From: Bidens hawaiensis
Lineage: Eukaryota > Streptophyta > Magnoliopsida > Asterales > Asteraceae
Assembly (NCBI GenBank): GCA_021521415.1
Contig: JAIQDT010003844.1
Coordinates: 1-64,000, forward strand
DNA: 64,000 bases
Reading direction: 5' to 3'
The position numbers and the translations under genes were made by a program. Below, in pieces: positions 1-11,146 of the stretch. Under the pieces are notes generated by a model. The model was not told the origin of the DNA and did no database searches. It saw nothing but the letters and a program-made list of their open reading frames with translations. Numbering within the stretch: position 1 is the first letter of the stretch; the number at the start of each line of letters is the position of its first letter.

Positions 1-680
1 TACCAAGCTTTTAATAACCTACATAGTTTATACATATACCTACACAACATATACTTACACAAATTTTTAACAACCTATATAGCTGTACGTATTTTGAGAA
101 CCAAATTTATATATATCTGAAACAACCAACAAAAAATTAACTTTTAATAACCGACAAAAAAATTATTAAAAAAACAAACACACTTAATCCAATCCAAATT
201 AACATATACACACACAAACTTTTCACAACCTACAATATAGTTTATAAATATTTGAAGAACCGAATTAACAAATGCCAACACTAATTAGTAACAACCTGTA
301 AATGTTTAATGTATAATCATAACAGGGTTATATGTATGTTAAAACTAGATATTGAATACATAATATATAATAATTCATACTAAACCAAATTTTTGTAGGT
401 ATATTTTAAATTAGGTATATTAATAATAAAACTGAAGACAAACAAAGAAAAAAAGAAAGTACCCCTTTTGGGAGTCTGGCCAACCCGTTACCGTAGACGT
501 AATCCATATTTCGAAATATCAAAACCAATTACATATGCAGTTGGATTATAAATGAATATTGACAGGGATGATTTTATGAGTGATGATGATTTTTTTTGGC
601 ATGTTTCATATTGACAGATAATGGTGGCTAAAAATCTGGGATTAATTTAAGATAATAAAATTCAAACCTGGCTTCTATAA
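1..680. other. AT-rich spacer without a gene
   Basis: I see no coding region, RNA gene or clear transposon terminus here. The sequence is strongly AT-rich with scattered short runs of A and T. Confidence 0.6.
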
Positions 681-845
681 AATAAAATAAGAAAATCCTC
701 TTTTATCTTAAAATTCATTAAGATGAGGAAGCTGAAAATTATAATATTGCGATGCTCATTGTAGACCATATATCAAACCCAATAGAGGGTTATAATTTAC
801 TTATCGCAAGAAAATCATTTCTTGCATGAACTACCCCTATATATA
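681..845 (+). repeat. Dispersed ~160-bp repeat, copy A
   Basis: This segment is repeated in the same orientation at about 2692-2850. Shared landmarks are a run of aaaattcattaagat, the words gaccatatatcaaac and atagagggtt, and the ending cccctatatatata. Both copies lie directly beside other small repeats. The family is not identified; it behaves like a short non-autonomous element or part of one. Confidence 0.6.
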
Positions 846-849
846 TAGA

Positions 850-1081
850 AAATGTTTAAAATAAAAGTACATAATTTTGTTTGAGAAGTAAGAAGGACAT
901 AAAATTTAGAGTTATGAAACTATGTGAGCCTATTTAGAGAAATATGTAGCCTAAATACTATATCCTTGGAAACTATTTGGCATTTTGAAAATTGCTAATC
1001 TCAATCACTATATCCTAGATCCAAGGGCCTAGATTTATTCTTACTCTTTCTAGAAAACTATTTATTTTTACTATAACCGAC

Positions 1082-1088
<7 letters not shown>
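850..1088. mobile_element. Degenerate MITE-like element, relative of the one at 3031-3234
   Basis: It shares with 3031-3234 the middle words tatcctagatccaagggc and tagatttattcttact and a terminal region resembling cttctcacaaaactattg. Its ends are less well preserved. There is no coding capacity. The class is inferred from small size and inverted-repeat-like ends. Confidence 0.45.

Positions 1089-1138
<50 letters not shown>
1088..1138. repeat. (TA)n microsatellite
   Basis: An uninterrupted TA dinucleotide run of about 50 bp, directly abutting the foldback element that starts at 1140. Confidence 0.9.
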
Positions 1139-1139
<1 letters not shown>

Positions 1140-1142
<3 letters not shown>

Positions 1143-1828
1143 TGACTTCTTTTGAGAACCAATTTGAGTTTTAAGAACTCAACGTAACAATTTTTTTTTG
1201 TGAATTTTTTTTACACATATGTTATATGTAAGGGAAAGTAACGTAAACAAAAATTACAGTATTCTTTTACACACCGAATCGACTTTTTACATATGTGTAA
1301 CTAACATTTAAACTTGTGTAATCATCACAAATCTTTATTCTCTCTCATAATTCCCTTTTTAATTAAATTTAATCACAATCACACATTATATACTCATTTA
1401 ATTAAATGTGTGATCCACATTGAGGTCTTAAAGTTATTACAACTCATCAAGTTCTCAAATATATATATATATATATGGGAGGGATATTTTGAAAACTTGA
1501 TGAGTTATAAGAACATTAAAAACTTAATTTTGGACCACACATTTAATTAAATGAGTTAGAATATGTGGCTGAGATTAAATTTGATTAAAAAATAAATCAG
1601 GAGAGAGAATAAAGATTTTTGTTGATAACACAAGTTTAAACTTTAGTTACACATGTATAAAATGTCGATTCGGTGTGTAAAAAATTACGGTAATTTTTTG
1701 TACATTACTTACACTTGCGTATTACACATGTGTAAAAAAAATTCAAAAAAGAGTTGTTACGTTGAGTTTTTTCGAGTTCTTAAAACTCAAAGCGGTTCTC
1801 AAAAGAAATCAATCCTATATATATATGG
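1140..1828. mobile_element. Long palindromic foldback (MITE-like) element
   Basis: The left arm begins gattgacttcttttgagaac and the right arm ends with its reverse complement (gttctcaaaagaaatcaatc). The match continues inward: aaactcaacgtaacaa, acacatgtgtaa, ccgaatcgac, aagattttt/tctctct and aaatgagt/ttaattaaatgtgtg words all appear in mirrored order. The two arms meet near 1475, so almost all of the ~690 bp is one imperfect inverted repeat. It is flanked by TA-rich DNA on both sides. No transposase is encoded. Related single arms occur at 24713-24770 and 35940-36092. Confidence 0.8.
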
Positions 1829-2030
1829 TCTGGATCAAATATATAAATTAGCGTGCTAACTGTGAGAATCAAGTAGCTTGATGATTATATATACAACCTG
1901 GTGTAAAGTAATTACATCATTGTGCAATTACATTATAATATAATTACATAATTACATTACTTGTAGATATAATTGCACTACTTGATTTCTCACAATTAAC
2001 ATGTAAATTTAGTTTGTATGTTAACTCCCC
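1829..2030. mobile_element. Short inverted-repeat element, about 200 bp
   Basis: The left end (ggtctggatcaaatatataa, then gcgtgctaactgtgagaatcaag) is mirrored at the right end (cttgatttctcacaattaacatg, then a C-run). A second left half with the same words occurs at 2852-2975, and a second right half at about 2534-2590. This suggests several small-element insertions or a duplication. It has no coding capacity. Confidence 0.6.
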
Positions 2031-2691
2031 CCCCCCACACACACACACACACAAACATACGCAATACGTCGACTTTTTTTGTTTACTGCATATATGCAAT
2101 AATGTGTTATTTACATGTGCAATAGTGTTGAATAACATATATGTAATTGTTTGTATTGTTTATGTGCAATAGTGTTGTATTATATTCAAAAATAAAAATA
2201 AAATAAATATAGTGTATATGTACATTAGGGTTGTATTACATATATGCACTAGTGTATTGCATACATGTAATAGTATTTAATTTGCATATATTCATTAGTG
2301 TGTAATGTATAATGCAATTGTGTTGTATTATACGCAACAAAACACTATTGTATACATTTGATACACACTATTGCACATATGTACTAAATCGACACTTTCT
2401 TTTAGGAAGAACATCAACTTATTAGAAGGATGAAAGAAAAAGAAATTACAAATTTTGTTTTTAAATTAAAATTATTTCTTTATTAGTTCTTTGCTCTCTT
2501 TTTAAGTGGACTTATCTCTAAATTACATTACTTAATTCTCACAATTAACACGTAAATTTAATTTGTACATTAACCCCCCCCCCCAAATATATATATAGTA
2601 GTGCACATATGCAATACATCGACTTTTTATATTTATTGCATATGTGCAATAATGTTGAATAGCATATATGTAATTATTTTTATTAAATAAA
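2031..2691. repeat. Poly-C/CA tract and duplicated tgcaata-rich segment
   Basis: A C-run followed by (CA)n at 2029-2055 leads into a stretch with caatacgtcgactttttt and repeated words such as catatatgcaataatg. The same order (C-run, caatacatcgactttttata, catatgtgcaataatgttgaata) recurs at about 2575-2690, so this is a direct duplication of roughly 110 bp. No gene is seen. Confidence 0.6.
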
Positions 2692-2960
2692 ATACGAAAA
2701 TACTCTAAAAATCTTAAAATTCATTAAGATAAGGAAACTGAAAATTACAATATTGCCATGTTCATTGAGACCATATATCAAACACAATAGAGGGTTGTAA
2801 TTTACTTCTCGCAATAAAATCATTTCTCTCATGAAATATCCCTATATATATATATAGGGTCTGGATCAAATATATAAATTGGCGTGCTAACTGTAAGAAT
2901 CAAGTAGCATGATGATTATATATACAACCTAGTGTAATGAAATTACAACATTGTGTAATT

Positions 2961-2975
<15 letters not shown>
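2692..2975 (+). repeat. Second copies of the 681-845 and 1829-1950 repeats
   Basis: Positions 2692-2850 match 681-845. Positions 2852-2975 match 1829-1950, including ggtctggatcaaatatataa and caagtagcatgatgattata. The adjacency of the two families here suggests that they belong to one larger composite repeat. Confidence 0.6.

Positions 2976-3023
<48 letters not shown>
2963..3023. repeat. Compound microsatellite (CA)n(TA)n(GA)n
   Basis: Three dinucleotide runs follow one another without interruption: CA, then TA, then GA. Confidence 0.9.
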
Positions 3024-3030
3024 TAAGTGA

Positions 3031-3234
3031 GTTCAAATAAAAAACAATTGTTTTGTGAGAAGTGTGAGAAGACTTTAAAATAAACCACATCAACTAAATA
3101 GAACACTATACCATATAAATAGGAAACCATATGGTTTTTAGAAACTACTAATATCAACTACTAGATCCTAGATCTAAGGGCTTAGATCTATTCTTATTCT
3201 TCTCACAAAACTATTGTTTTTTACATTAACATTA
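3031..3234. mobile_element. MITE-like element with ~30-bp inverted termini
   Basis: The left end gttcaaataaaaaacaattg, then ttttgtgagaag, is mirrored by cttctcacaaaactattg, then ttttttac, at the right. It is about 205 bp long with no ORF. A stray copy of the left terminus (gggttcaaataaaaaacaat) lies just outside at 3249. A diverged relative is at 850-1088. Confidence 0.65.
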
Positions 3235-3259
3235 CCCTATATAGAAGAGGGTTCAAATA

Positions 3260-5506
3260 AAAAACAATTGTAGGGAAAGTATAAAATGAAAACCCAGTCC
3301 AGTTGTAAAAACCCCAGAAACTCCATCTCATCCATTGATTAAATTTGATTAAAGGCTAAGATTTAACAAGAATTGATCAACTACTTTTTGATTTTTTTAT
3401 TTTTATAAAAGTACCACAAGGGCAAATTAGGCATGCTTTTATTTCTCTCCCTGAACTTTTTGTCAAATCAAAAGACCCCTTTATCTTTTTCATTTCATTT
3501 CAAAATCAAAATTTCATTTTGATTTTTTCTCTCAAATGAAGAATGATGGTGATGAAGAATGGAGATGATAATGAAGAACGAAGATGGTGCTAAATCGTCA
3601 CCATCATAGCAACCACCTGATGGGGTTTGTCAAAGACTTATAACTCGCATCGAAGGGAAACTTTTCAAGATCTAGAGTTCCAGATTTGAAATAACTCCTC
3701 AAGATATGAAGCAACTCCTTCTTAGTATTTGAGGTTTGATTTCATTATTTGAGTTTCGATGGGAAAACTTTTCAAGAGCTAGAGCTTCAGATCCAAAACA
3801 ACTACTTTTCAAGACCCAAAACAACCCCTTCTTAAGATTTGAGGTTCTATTCATACTCCGTTATCCATCTTGAATTTGAGATTCAATTTCATTTTGTTTG
3901 CTAGTTTATAAATTTATTTTTAAAGGAAATAAAGGGATTTTTTCCTTTTAGATTTTTCTTTGTGTTTTATACATTTGGGTTTAACTTTTCTATTAGCTTT
4001 TCTTTATTGTTACTATAATATGGTCATATAATCTCGATTTTAATTAGAATATCTCTTATTTAGACAGTTTAACTTTTTGAATTAATTAAATTATTAGCTA
4101 TAATCTAAATATAAAAAATTATTTTGTAAGTATCAAATGTATTTTTATTAAGATATCTATTTAGGAACTTTTACTAAAAAAATAATAAACCTAGTCCATA
4201 ACATTTTAAACAATATATGGTTAGTTATTGTTTATTAACATCTAGTTAAACATAACTCGTTTGTACCAATATTCGGATATGATGGATGCAAAGATCTTGA
4301 GAGCTAGGTTTCTTCTTATTTTTCAATACATCTGTTACAAAACTCTTTACATCTTTGAAAATAAACATATGTAACAAGACACATGACCACTAAGTAACAT
4401 GTGTTTTCGTAACTTAGAGCATATGTTTACAAACAATTAACATACGCTATATCATTGTACATATGTGTTTTTTGTTGTTTTTATTACACTGTTTGCTTTT
4501 ATACAATTAACATATGTTTTTTTAACATATGTTTTAAACAATTAAAATATGTTTTTTTTATACAATTAACATATGTTTTATATTACTTTCAGGCCGGAAA
4601 CTGTTAAGAGATCGGATTGTGGTGTGACGGATTTCTAAAGAGTGTCGGAAAAACACATATTTGTGTTAAAAGCCAAGAGAGAGAGAGAGTAAGAGAAAAA
4701 AATACGAGAAAGAAAGTTGAAATGATGGGAGGAAATAAAAGTTGGATTAAATAAAAAAACATTACATTATGTGATATGAGCAATACGAAAATCTTTGATG
4801 AACATCGTTCTTATCATCATAAAAAATGATTTTTACAATTAAATTTAATATTATTTTACATTGTTATTATTATCATAAAATATAAATTGTTCTTTATTCC
4901 TCAATAATCATCATGTCATCTAATCTTTAAGCATTAAGAATAAATATGCATCATATTTGTTTCTTTTTGTGGCTTACAATTTAATTAAATTTATGTTTCT
5001 TTTTTTATGGCTTAAAATCATGTAACATCCTTATGGCTTACACTGTTCTTTTAATTTATGTTTCTTTTTATGTTTCTTTTTTTTTTTCATAATTATTCTA
5101 AGTACCATAAGCCCCCGAATTTATGTTTCTTTTTTATGGTTTACAATTAAATTAAATTAAAAGAACAATGTAAAATCATATTTGGCTTACAATTTAATTA
5201 AATTTATGTTTCTTTTTTTTATGTCTTAAAATCATGTAACATCTCTATGGCTTACAATTAAATTAAAAGAGCTCGAAATAAAAGTAAGGTTAAGAATGAA
5301 CGTGGACCAAAAACAAATGAGTAGAGTCTGATTTAAACTCGAGCTTAAAAATTTACTCTCGAGCTAAGCTTGAGTCATAACGGGACCGAGGTTAACTCGG
5401 CTCATTTAAACACCCATAATATTACCGTGGAGTTGTGAAGATAACGAATAAGTAATTTTGTTGACAAGACTTATAAGTTTCAAAACTTTTTGTTTATTTT
5501 TTAATT
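3260..5506. other. AT-rich intergenic stretch with local repeats
   Basis: No gene is supported. Notable contents are a purine-rich stretch with repeated gatgaagaa words (3535-3590), recurring aacatatgt words (4330-4580), and a direct duplication at 4971-5043 and 5183-5255 (ggcttacaatttaattaaat ... cttaaaatcatgtaacatc). A degenerate ctcgagctt-type patch lies at 5335-5400. Confidence 0.55.
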
Positions 5507-6451
5507 AGACAAAATAGCAAAAGACGTCATTTACGTTTGATCGTTTTTCAATGGACGTCCTTTAACAAAAGTAATGACAGAAAACATTCTTTACGTTTAA
5601 TTTTTTTTATCATATTATGTCATTTGGTCCTAACTCAATTAACTTTTCTCGTTAAACCTGGTCATGTGCAAGGCATATGAGAGTATTTTTGTAAATTTAC
5701 ACATTTAATTAAAATATGAGCATAAAGATATTTAAAAATAAAAAGTTCTTTTTGTTACTTCTTTAATCAAATTAATCCATTTGTCTACCACCACCACAAT
5801 CGGCCAACCACCACCTCAACGAATGGACACCTCATTTTTTTATTCACCAATAAAGCACCACAATCCCTATGTCTCCTGAAACTCTATCGATTTTGCCGGA
5901 AAAAAACCACCGCTGCCATCACTTTTTTTGAATCCCGATTATTTTTTGGACACACAAATCTGGGGCTTCCATTTGAAACAGCCAAGATGTACACAAATAA
6001 ATAGCCGCATCATTTATCCCTAAATAGCTATGAATCGTTGTATTGACCAATGTAAAGGATTATCGTGATCTACCCTATGACGTTGAAGAAGAATTATATG
6101 TTTGGGGTGGCTCCTTACAGTTGTATAGATGTAGGGTACCAAAAAGACCCAAATACCCTTAAGGCCACCCACGGGTGAAAGAGGACTCCCTCAGAAGTCA
6201 CCCGCGGAGCATACGAACCACCCGCATAACTCGACATAGAGGAAGAATGATAACAAGCTCTATAGACTATGTGCGGGAAGGTTCTGACGCCCTCAGAAGT
6301 CAACGCAGGGTAATATTCCCACCCGCGAGGATAATCAGAGGATGACATCTGAGGACAGCTGTAATTAACTAACTCATTTCTAGAAGATTTACCAAGATCC
6401 TTTCTTGGAAAGCACGAGACGTAACAGCCAATAGAAGAAGGACAATTGGCG

Positions 6452-6602
6452 AGGTTGTTACAACCGTGCACATGGCCAAAATAGTTCGTTCTATAAGGCG
6501 GAGAGACGTGTCCAGGTTGTTACAACCATGCACATGACAGATATGGCTCGTCCTATCATATGCGGACACGTGTCCAGGCAGTTACGAAAGCATCTTCTAG
6601 AA
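6452..6602 (+). promoter_or_regulatory. LTR enhancer: 62-bp tandem units with G-box/ABRE and heat-shock-like cores
   Basis: The unit starting aggttgttacaacc begins at 6452, 6514 and (diverged) 6576, an exact 62-bp period. Each of the two full units ends in an ACGTGTCC core, and the second reads CACGTGTCC (6567-6575), which matches a plant G-box/ABRE. TTCTAGAA, a heat-shock-element core, lies at 6595-6602, and another at 6378-6385. The 3' LTR carries the same arrangement. Regulatory function is inferred from motif identity. Confidence 0.5.
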
Positions 6603-6641
6603 AGAGACAGCTGGGCCAATCACATTCCCTTACCCTTCGGC

Positions 6642-6649
6642 TATAAATA
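6642..6649 (+). promoter_or_regulatory. TATA box of the 5' LTR
   Basis: TATAAATA follows a gggCCAATca box at about 6613-6622 and precedes a pyrimidine-rich leader, as expected for an LTR core promoter. The same motif is at 16006-16013 in the 3' LTR. Confidence 0.65.
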
Positions 6650-6934
6650 CCATCCATCATCTTCAAGAGGTATTCATTCACTCCCCACCATCTATGCTAA
6701 ATACTTAAGTATTTTATTTTCATCGGAATTATTCTTATTCTCACGTCGGAGGGTGGTTACGGGAAAACCCCCCCTCTTGTCCTTCTCGTAATGAGCTCAC
6801 GATGGTTGTATTGCAGGTTTTCCGTCATTGGACTTGGGATATTGGACTTGTATCGTTAGTGTGGTAATTGTTTGACCCATACCATGTGGACTCATTGGAT
6901 CTAACTACGAAAGGATTAGGTTTGTGTTTCTTCA

Positions 6935-6955
6935 TTGTCACCATCCGTGTTATGT
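6935..6955 (+). other. Degenerate primer-binding site
   Basis: Directly after the 5' LTR the sequence reads ttgtcaccatccgtgtta. It resembles a mutated form of the (T)TGGCRCCGTCYGTGG-type PBS used by Tat elements. The tRNA identity cannot be settled by eye. Confidence 0.45.
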
Positions 6956-7189
6956 TAGAATTTCAAGAGTTTTTGTTGTTCCAAGCGATATAAGTCAATC
7001 TCTCCAAGGGCCGACGGGAACTCCAACAACGGTTGGGCGTACTACTGATGTCGAAGCACCTTGAGGTCCAACTCCAGGTGACTTAGGACACATCACGGTA
7101 GAAACTCGTCAGGCTCGTACAGAATTAGGTCTGGAAGACGGATCTAATAATTGTGAACCGGTGAGATCTCACCGTCGTAGCCTCAGATC

Positions 7190-8652
7190 TTAAGGAATTC
7201 GAACTCCCGAAGAATGGTGGTGCATTCAGCAAGAAAATTCCTTAGCTGAATACGAGCACATGATTCGTGAAAAGCGAATCTGCGCCCGCACCTTGGTTTA
7301 TGATGAGATTCCTAGAAGATCTCCATCTCCTCTTACAACGGTACGTAGGAGCCAGATGCGTGACAGCCTCCAGACAAAGATTCTTTGAGAGGTTTTAATA
7401 GAGGAACCAGCTAGATGACAAGATCATCACAGAGGACGCCCAATGGTACGAGAATCTTCTCACAAAGTTGAATACGAAAGCTATGACCCGACTTATCGCC
7501 GTTATGAAGTACGTTATTTCAGCGGTGATAGTAGGGTTCACAGAAGAGAGGGGACTAGTCGCCCGCGTGCGGTAGTTCGCCATACGGAGTTTCACAATGA
7601 TGCGGAAGAAGATTTCACATAACCAAACCGTCCCACTGCATTTGCTGAGAAATCAAAGTTCATAGCGCGCATTGCAACGGCCCCGTTCCCAGTTAACGCG
7701 CAAATTCCTACGTCATTAGGAAAATAAAATGGGATGGCAGAACCTAGTGACCACCTTTTGAACTTTGTGGCGGTAGGAGGAGTCGGTGGTTGGACTCTTC
7801 CTTATTGGTGTTATATGTTTACGTTGGTATTAATCGGTGCGGCGCGTGAATGGTCTGAAAAGTTACCTTATGGGAAAAACAAGAGTTGGGATGACTTGGT
7901 GGCAAAATTTCTCAACACTTCAGTCAGCAAAAGAAACATACCCGTGATCCTTCTGAAATTTTAGTTGTTGTTAGGCGTGATACCGAGTCTATTGAAAATT
8001 TTATTTCCCGATTTAATGACGAAAGTCGGAATATCGGTGGGACCAGCAAAGACGTGTTGCTTGGAGCCTTCCGCAAGAACGTTCGGAGTAATGCTCTGAT
8101 CCGCACTTTGACTGGCAAAGATGGAATGCCAAAAGATTGGGATGATATAATGTCTGCCGCTAAACTTTTTGCGCGAACAGAAAAGACTTTGGGGTCTGAC
8201 AGCCCTAGACAGACACCAAAGGTGGAATTTCAGAATCTGCGGTCAAACAGACAAGCTAAGGGAACAATCTAGTCGAGACTCCAACCCGCTGCGGATACTT
8301 CAAAGCAATTCGGTGCAAGATCACTGATTGGTAACAAGAATAAAGCAAGTGCTTCCACGCAGAACACCAATAGTTGGACTCCGTTGACAATAAAACTCCC
8401 TTAGAAATTTTGACTAATGAAAATGTGAAGTTCAAAAAACCTCAACCGATCATGAAGAGAACCTTCCTCAAGCCCAAAAAGCACTGCACGTTCCACGAAG
8501 ATATTGGTCATAAAACAGATGAGTGTGTAACCATGAGGAACGGTATTGAAGCAGTTGTTAAATCTGGAAAGTTAGAACACTTGGTAAAGAATGTGAGACA
8601 AGGATCTAACAAGATTTCCGAACAAGAAAATCAGGGCCCGCCTAAAAAGTAG
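7190..8652 (+). pseudogene. gag of the Tat gypsy element, frameshifted
   Basis: Gag forms the virus-like particle of the element. The recognisable core starts near 7734 (GGWTLPYWCYMFTLVLIGAA, then EWSEKLPYGK), continues in another frame after a frameshift near 7925, and runs through KDWDDIMSAAKLFARTEK at about 8130-8200. A stop codon precedes the C-terminal zinc-knuckle-like motif CTFHEDIGHKTDEC at about 8485-8526. The segment 7190-7730 has gag-like N-terminal pieces in several frames. At least two frameshifts and an in-frame stop mean no full-length Gag can be made. Family membership is clear from the core motif and the position between PBS and pol. Confidence 0.75.
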
Positions 8653-8695
8653 GTAAGAGATTTGAATGTTCATATGATCCAAGGAGCGCGAATAA

Positions 8696-10084
8696 GTGGA
8701 AACAAAAGACATGAAACAGATGAGGAAGAATGAACCCCTAATTTTCCTGAGGGTTAAAGGAGGTCCATGTAACAAAAATTCGCTGATAATCATTGCTCTG
8801 ATTGGTCATTACCGGTCACAGTATGTCTTCTTTGGCACTGTAAGTACGTCAGATATAATGTATGAGCAGTGCTTTGAACAATTGGACGAAGAGGATAAGG
8901 CGAGACTGAAACCAAATCACGCACCTGTGTCAGGTTTTGGTTATGAAGTTACGCATCCGCGAGGAGTGATATCTTTCCCAGTCACACTCAGTGATGGAAT
9001 TCACTCTAGAACGGAAGACGTCGAATTCCTAGTTCTGCCAGCCAAGTCAAAGCATGATATAATCCTCAAGAGAGAAGCAATTCGCGATTTCAACGATCAC
9101 CCATCAACAGCTCATGGCGCAGTAGGAATTCCAACTCGTACCGATATAGCAATTATCCTCGTAAACAAACATTGTTTCACGACAGACACTTCAAAGCCAA
9201 GTAAGATACCAAAGCAGACGGAAAGAATTGAGCCGAAAAAATGGGTGTTGAACAAACAGTTTCCGGACCAGACGGTTATGATTGGACCTGATATCTCTGA
9301 GATAGTGAGGGTATTCTTGAAACAGTTGTTAACAAAGAATATGGATGTCTTTGCCTGGCAACCTGCAGATATAACGGCTGTTCCGAGGCAGATTGCGGAA
9401 CACAAGCTGCGGGTAAATCTGGCGTTCACTCCAATCGTTGAAAAGAAACGTAAGATGGGTCCCGAGCAAACTGAATCTATGAATGAACAAGTCCAAGATT
9501 TGTTAAATGCTGGGATCATCCGAGAAATTCAATACCAGACGTGGGTTGCAAATCCGGTCATCGTTCCCAAGAGCAATGGAACATGGCGAATGTGCATTGA
9601 TTTTAAAGATTTGAATAAAGCCTGCCCAAAGGATTGCTATCCACTTCCAGAGATTGATTTAAAAGTCGATTCAGTAGCTCCTTTCAAGCTTAAATGCTTC
9701 CTCGATGCTTACAAGGGTTATCACCAGATCCGTTTGGCGGCAGGTGATGAGGACAAAACTACATTCTGCACCGACCAAGACACATTCTGTTATAAGATGA
9801 TGGCCTTTGGACTAAAAAATACGGGAGCTACATATCGGCTTTTGATGGATGAAGCTTTCAAAGATCAAATCGGGATTAACTTAGAGGTGTATATGGATGA
9901 TCCGGTAGTAAAAAGTATTGAAGAAGATCAAATGTTAAGAGATATCGAAGAAACATTTGATACTTTGAGAAAGATCAACATGAAGTTAAATTCTAGCAAG
10001 TGTTCCTTTGGGATGGAAGAAGGAAAATTCTTGGGTGTCATAGTAACGGATGCGGGTTTCAAAGCTAACCCAGACAAGGTCTAG
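8696..10084 (+). pseudogene. pol part 1: protease remnant and reverse transcriptase (Tat gypsy)
   Basis: An open frame of 462 codons. Residues ~1-140 correspond to the aspartic protease region, but where the family has a D[TS]G-type active site the frame reads FGTVSTSDIMYEQC, so the catalytic Asp is lost. Residues ~190-462 are reverse transcriptase: VFAWQPADI, the WRMCIDFKDLNKACPKDCYP block, FLDAYKGYHQIRLA, and the catalytic YMDD box (VYMDDPVVKS, about residues 405-414). The frame stops at a TAG (10082-10084), but the same frame continues from 10097 into RNase H, so this is a nonsense mutation in a longer polyprotein. The start at 8696 is only the start of the open frame, not an initiator. 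The RT motifs look intact; the protease is probably dead. Confidence 0.85.
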
Positions 10085-10752
10085 GCAGTTGCCCGCATGC
10101 CTTCTCCTTCTTCCCTTAAGGAGGTACAAACACTGAATGGCAAGCTGGTGGCCTTGAACAGATTCTTGGCTAATCACGCGGCTAAATCGTTCCCCTTTGT
10201 GTCAACTTTGAGAAATTTTTTCAAGAAAGCACTATTTAAATGGACTGCGGAAGTAGAGCAGGCATTTTTAGAAGTTAAAAAACACTTAATGCACCATCCT
10301 ACCTTGACTGAACCACACGCAGGGGAAACACTGACGCTGTATTTATCGGCATCCGATATTGCCATTGGGGCAGTACTGTTGACAGACTATGAAAAATGTC
10401 CAAACACCGGTTTATTATGTCAGCAGAACATTAACAAACCCAGAAACCAGGTACTCGATGCTCGAGAAACTGGTATTGGCATTAGTTTATGTGGCCAGAC
10501 GCCTCCGTATATACTTCAAAAGGCATCCAATCAATGTGTTGACTGGGTATAAGCTGGAAAAATATGTTAAGTAAACCGAAATTGTCGGGGAGGCTAGCGA
10601 AGTGGACTATAGAGCTGGGAGAATATTCAACTGAATACAGACCTACACCCGTGGTTAAAGGTCAAGTGCTAGCAGACTTCGTCACAGAAGTTCCGCGGAA
10701 TAAAGAAAAAGAATGCCTGATCGAACAACAAACTTTTAAACCCCCAGAATGA
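10085..10752 (+). pseudogene. pol part 2: RT-linked RNase H and connection (Tat gypsy)
   Basis: Immediately after the nonsense codon the frame resumes with VQTLNGKLVALNRFLANHAA, the RT-connection motif of gypsy elements, then FKWTAEVEQAFLEVKKHL and LTLYLSASDIAIGAVLL of RNase H. A frameshift near 10388 moves the ORF by one frame (PVYYVSRTLTNPETRYSMLE). A stop near 10572 is followed by LAKWTIELGEYSTEYRP (10594 onward). The motif order is that of a normal gypsy RNase H, so the breaks arose after insertion. Confidence 0.8.
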
Positions 10753-11146
10753 GACCAGATTTGGTCACTGTTTACGGATGGAGCTTTAAGTGGTGAAGGG
10801 TCAGGCGCAGGACTAAGATTAGTTATTCCCGAAGGTCACGAATTCACATATACCATAAAATTGGACTTCAAAAGTACCAACAATAAGGCAGAGTATGAAG
10901 CTTTTAGCAGGCATGCGGATAGCCAAGAAACTTGGAATTAAGTATTTAGAAGCACGGGTAGATTCAATGTTGATTTCAGGACAAATTAATGGGACGTACG
11001 AGGCAAAAAACGATGTGATGGCTTCATATCTTTCGCAAGCAAAAGATTTGATTGTTCAATTTTCATCTTGTAAAGTCATTCATATCAAAAGAAGTGAAAA
11101 CAAGTCAGGAGATGCTCTTAGCAAATTAGCTTCGACAAATTTTTAA
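10753..11146 (+). pseudogene. Second (archaeal-type) RNase H of a Tat element
   Basis: After the TGA ending the previous piece, the frame reads WSLFTDGALSGEGSGAGLRL, then TIKLDFKSTNNKAEYEA, and after a frameshift near 10895 continues with LLAGMRIAKKLGIKYLEARV, ending SENKSGDALSKLAST. The TDGA...EYEA...DS order is the acidic active-site arrangement of RNase HI. A second RNase H copy placed between the RT-linked RNase H and integrase is the diagnostic duplication of the Tat lineage. At least one frameshift breaks it. Confidence 0.8.

Larger units (their letters stand above)
6124..6934 (+). repeat. 5' LTR of the Tat gypsy element
   Basis: This 811-bp LTR matches 15487-16294 along its length (roughly 90% by eye). 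Its first two bases read TA instead of TG, probably a TG to TA transition. The end reads ttcttCA. It contains a TATA box, a CCAAT box and tandem 62-bp units upstream. Confidence 0.88.

Noticed and set aside
6130..6131. TG at 6130 as the start of the Tat 5' LTR
   Set aside because: The 5 bp before it (ATAGA) are not repeated after the 3' LTR, whereas AGTTG at 6119-6123 recurs exactly at 16295-16299 and the LTR match extends to 6124.
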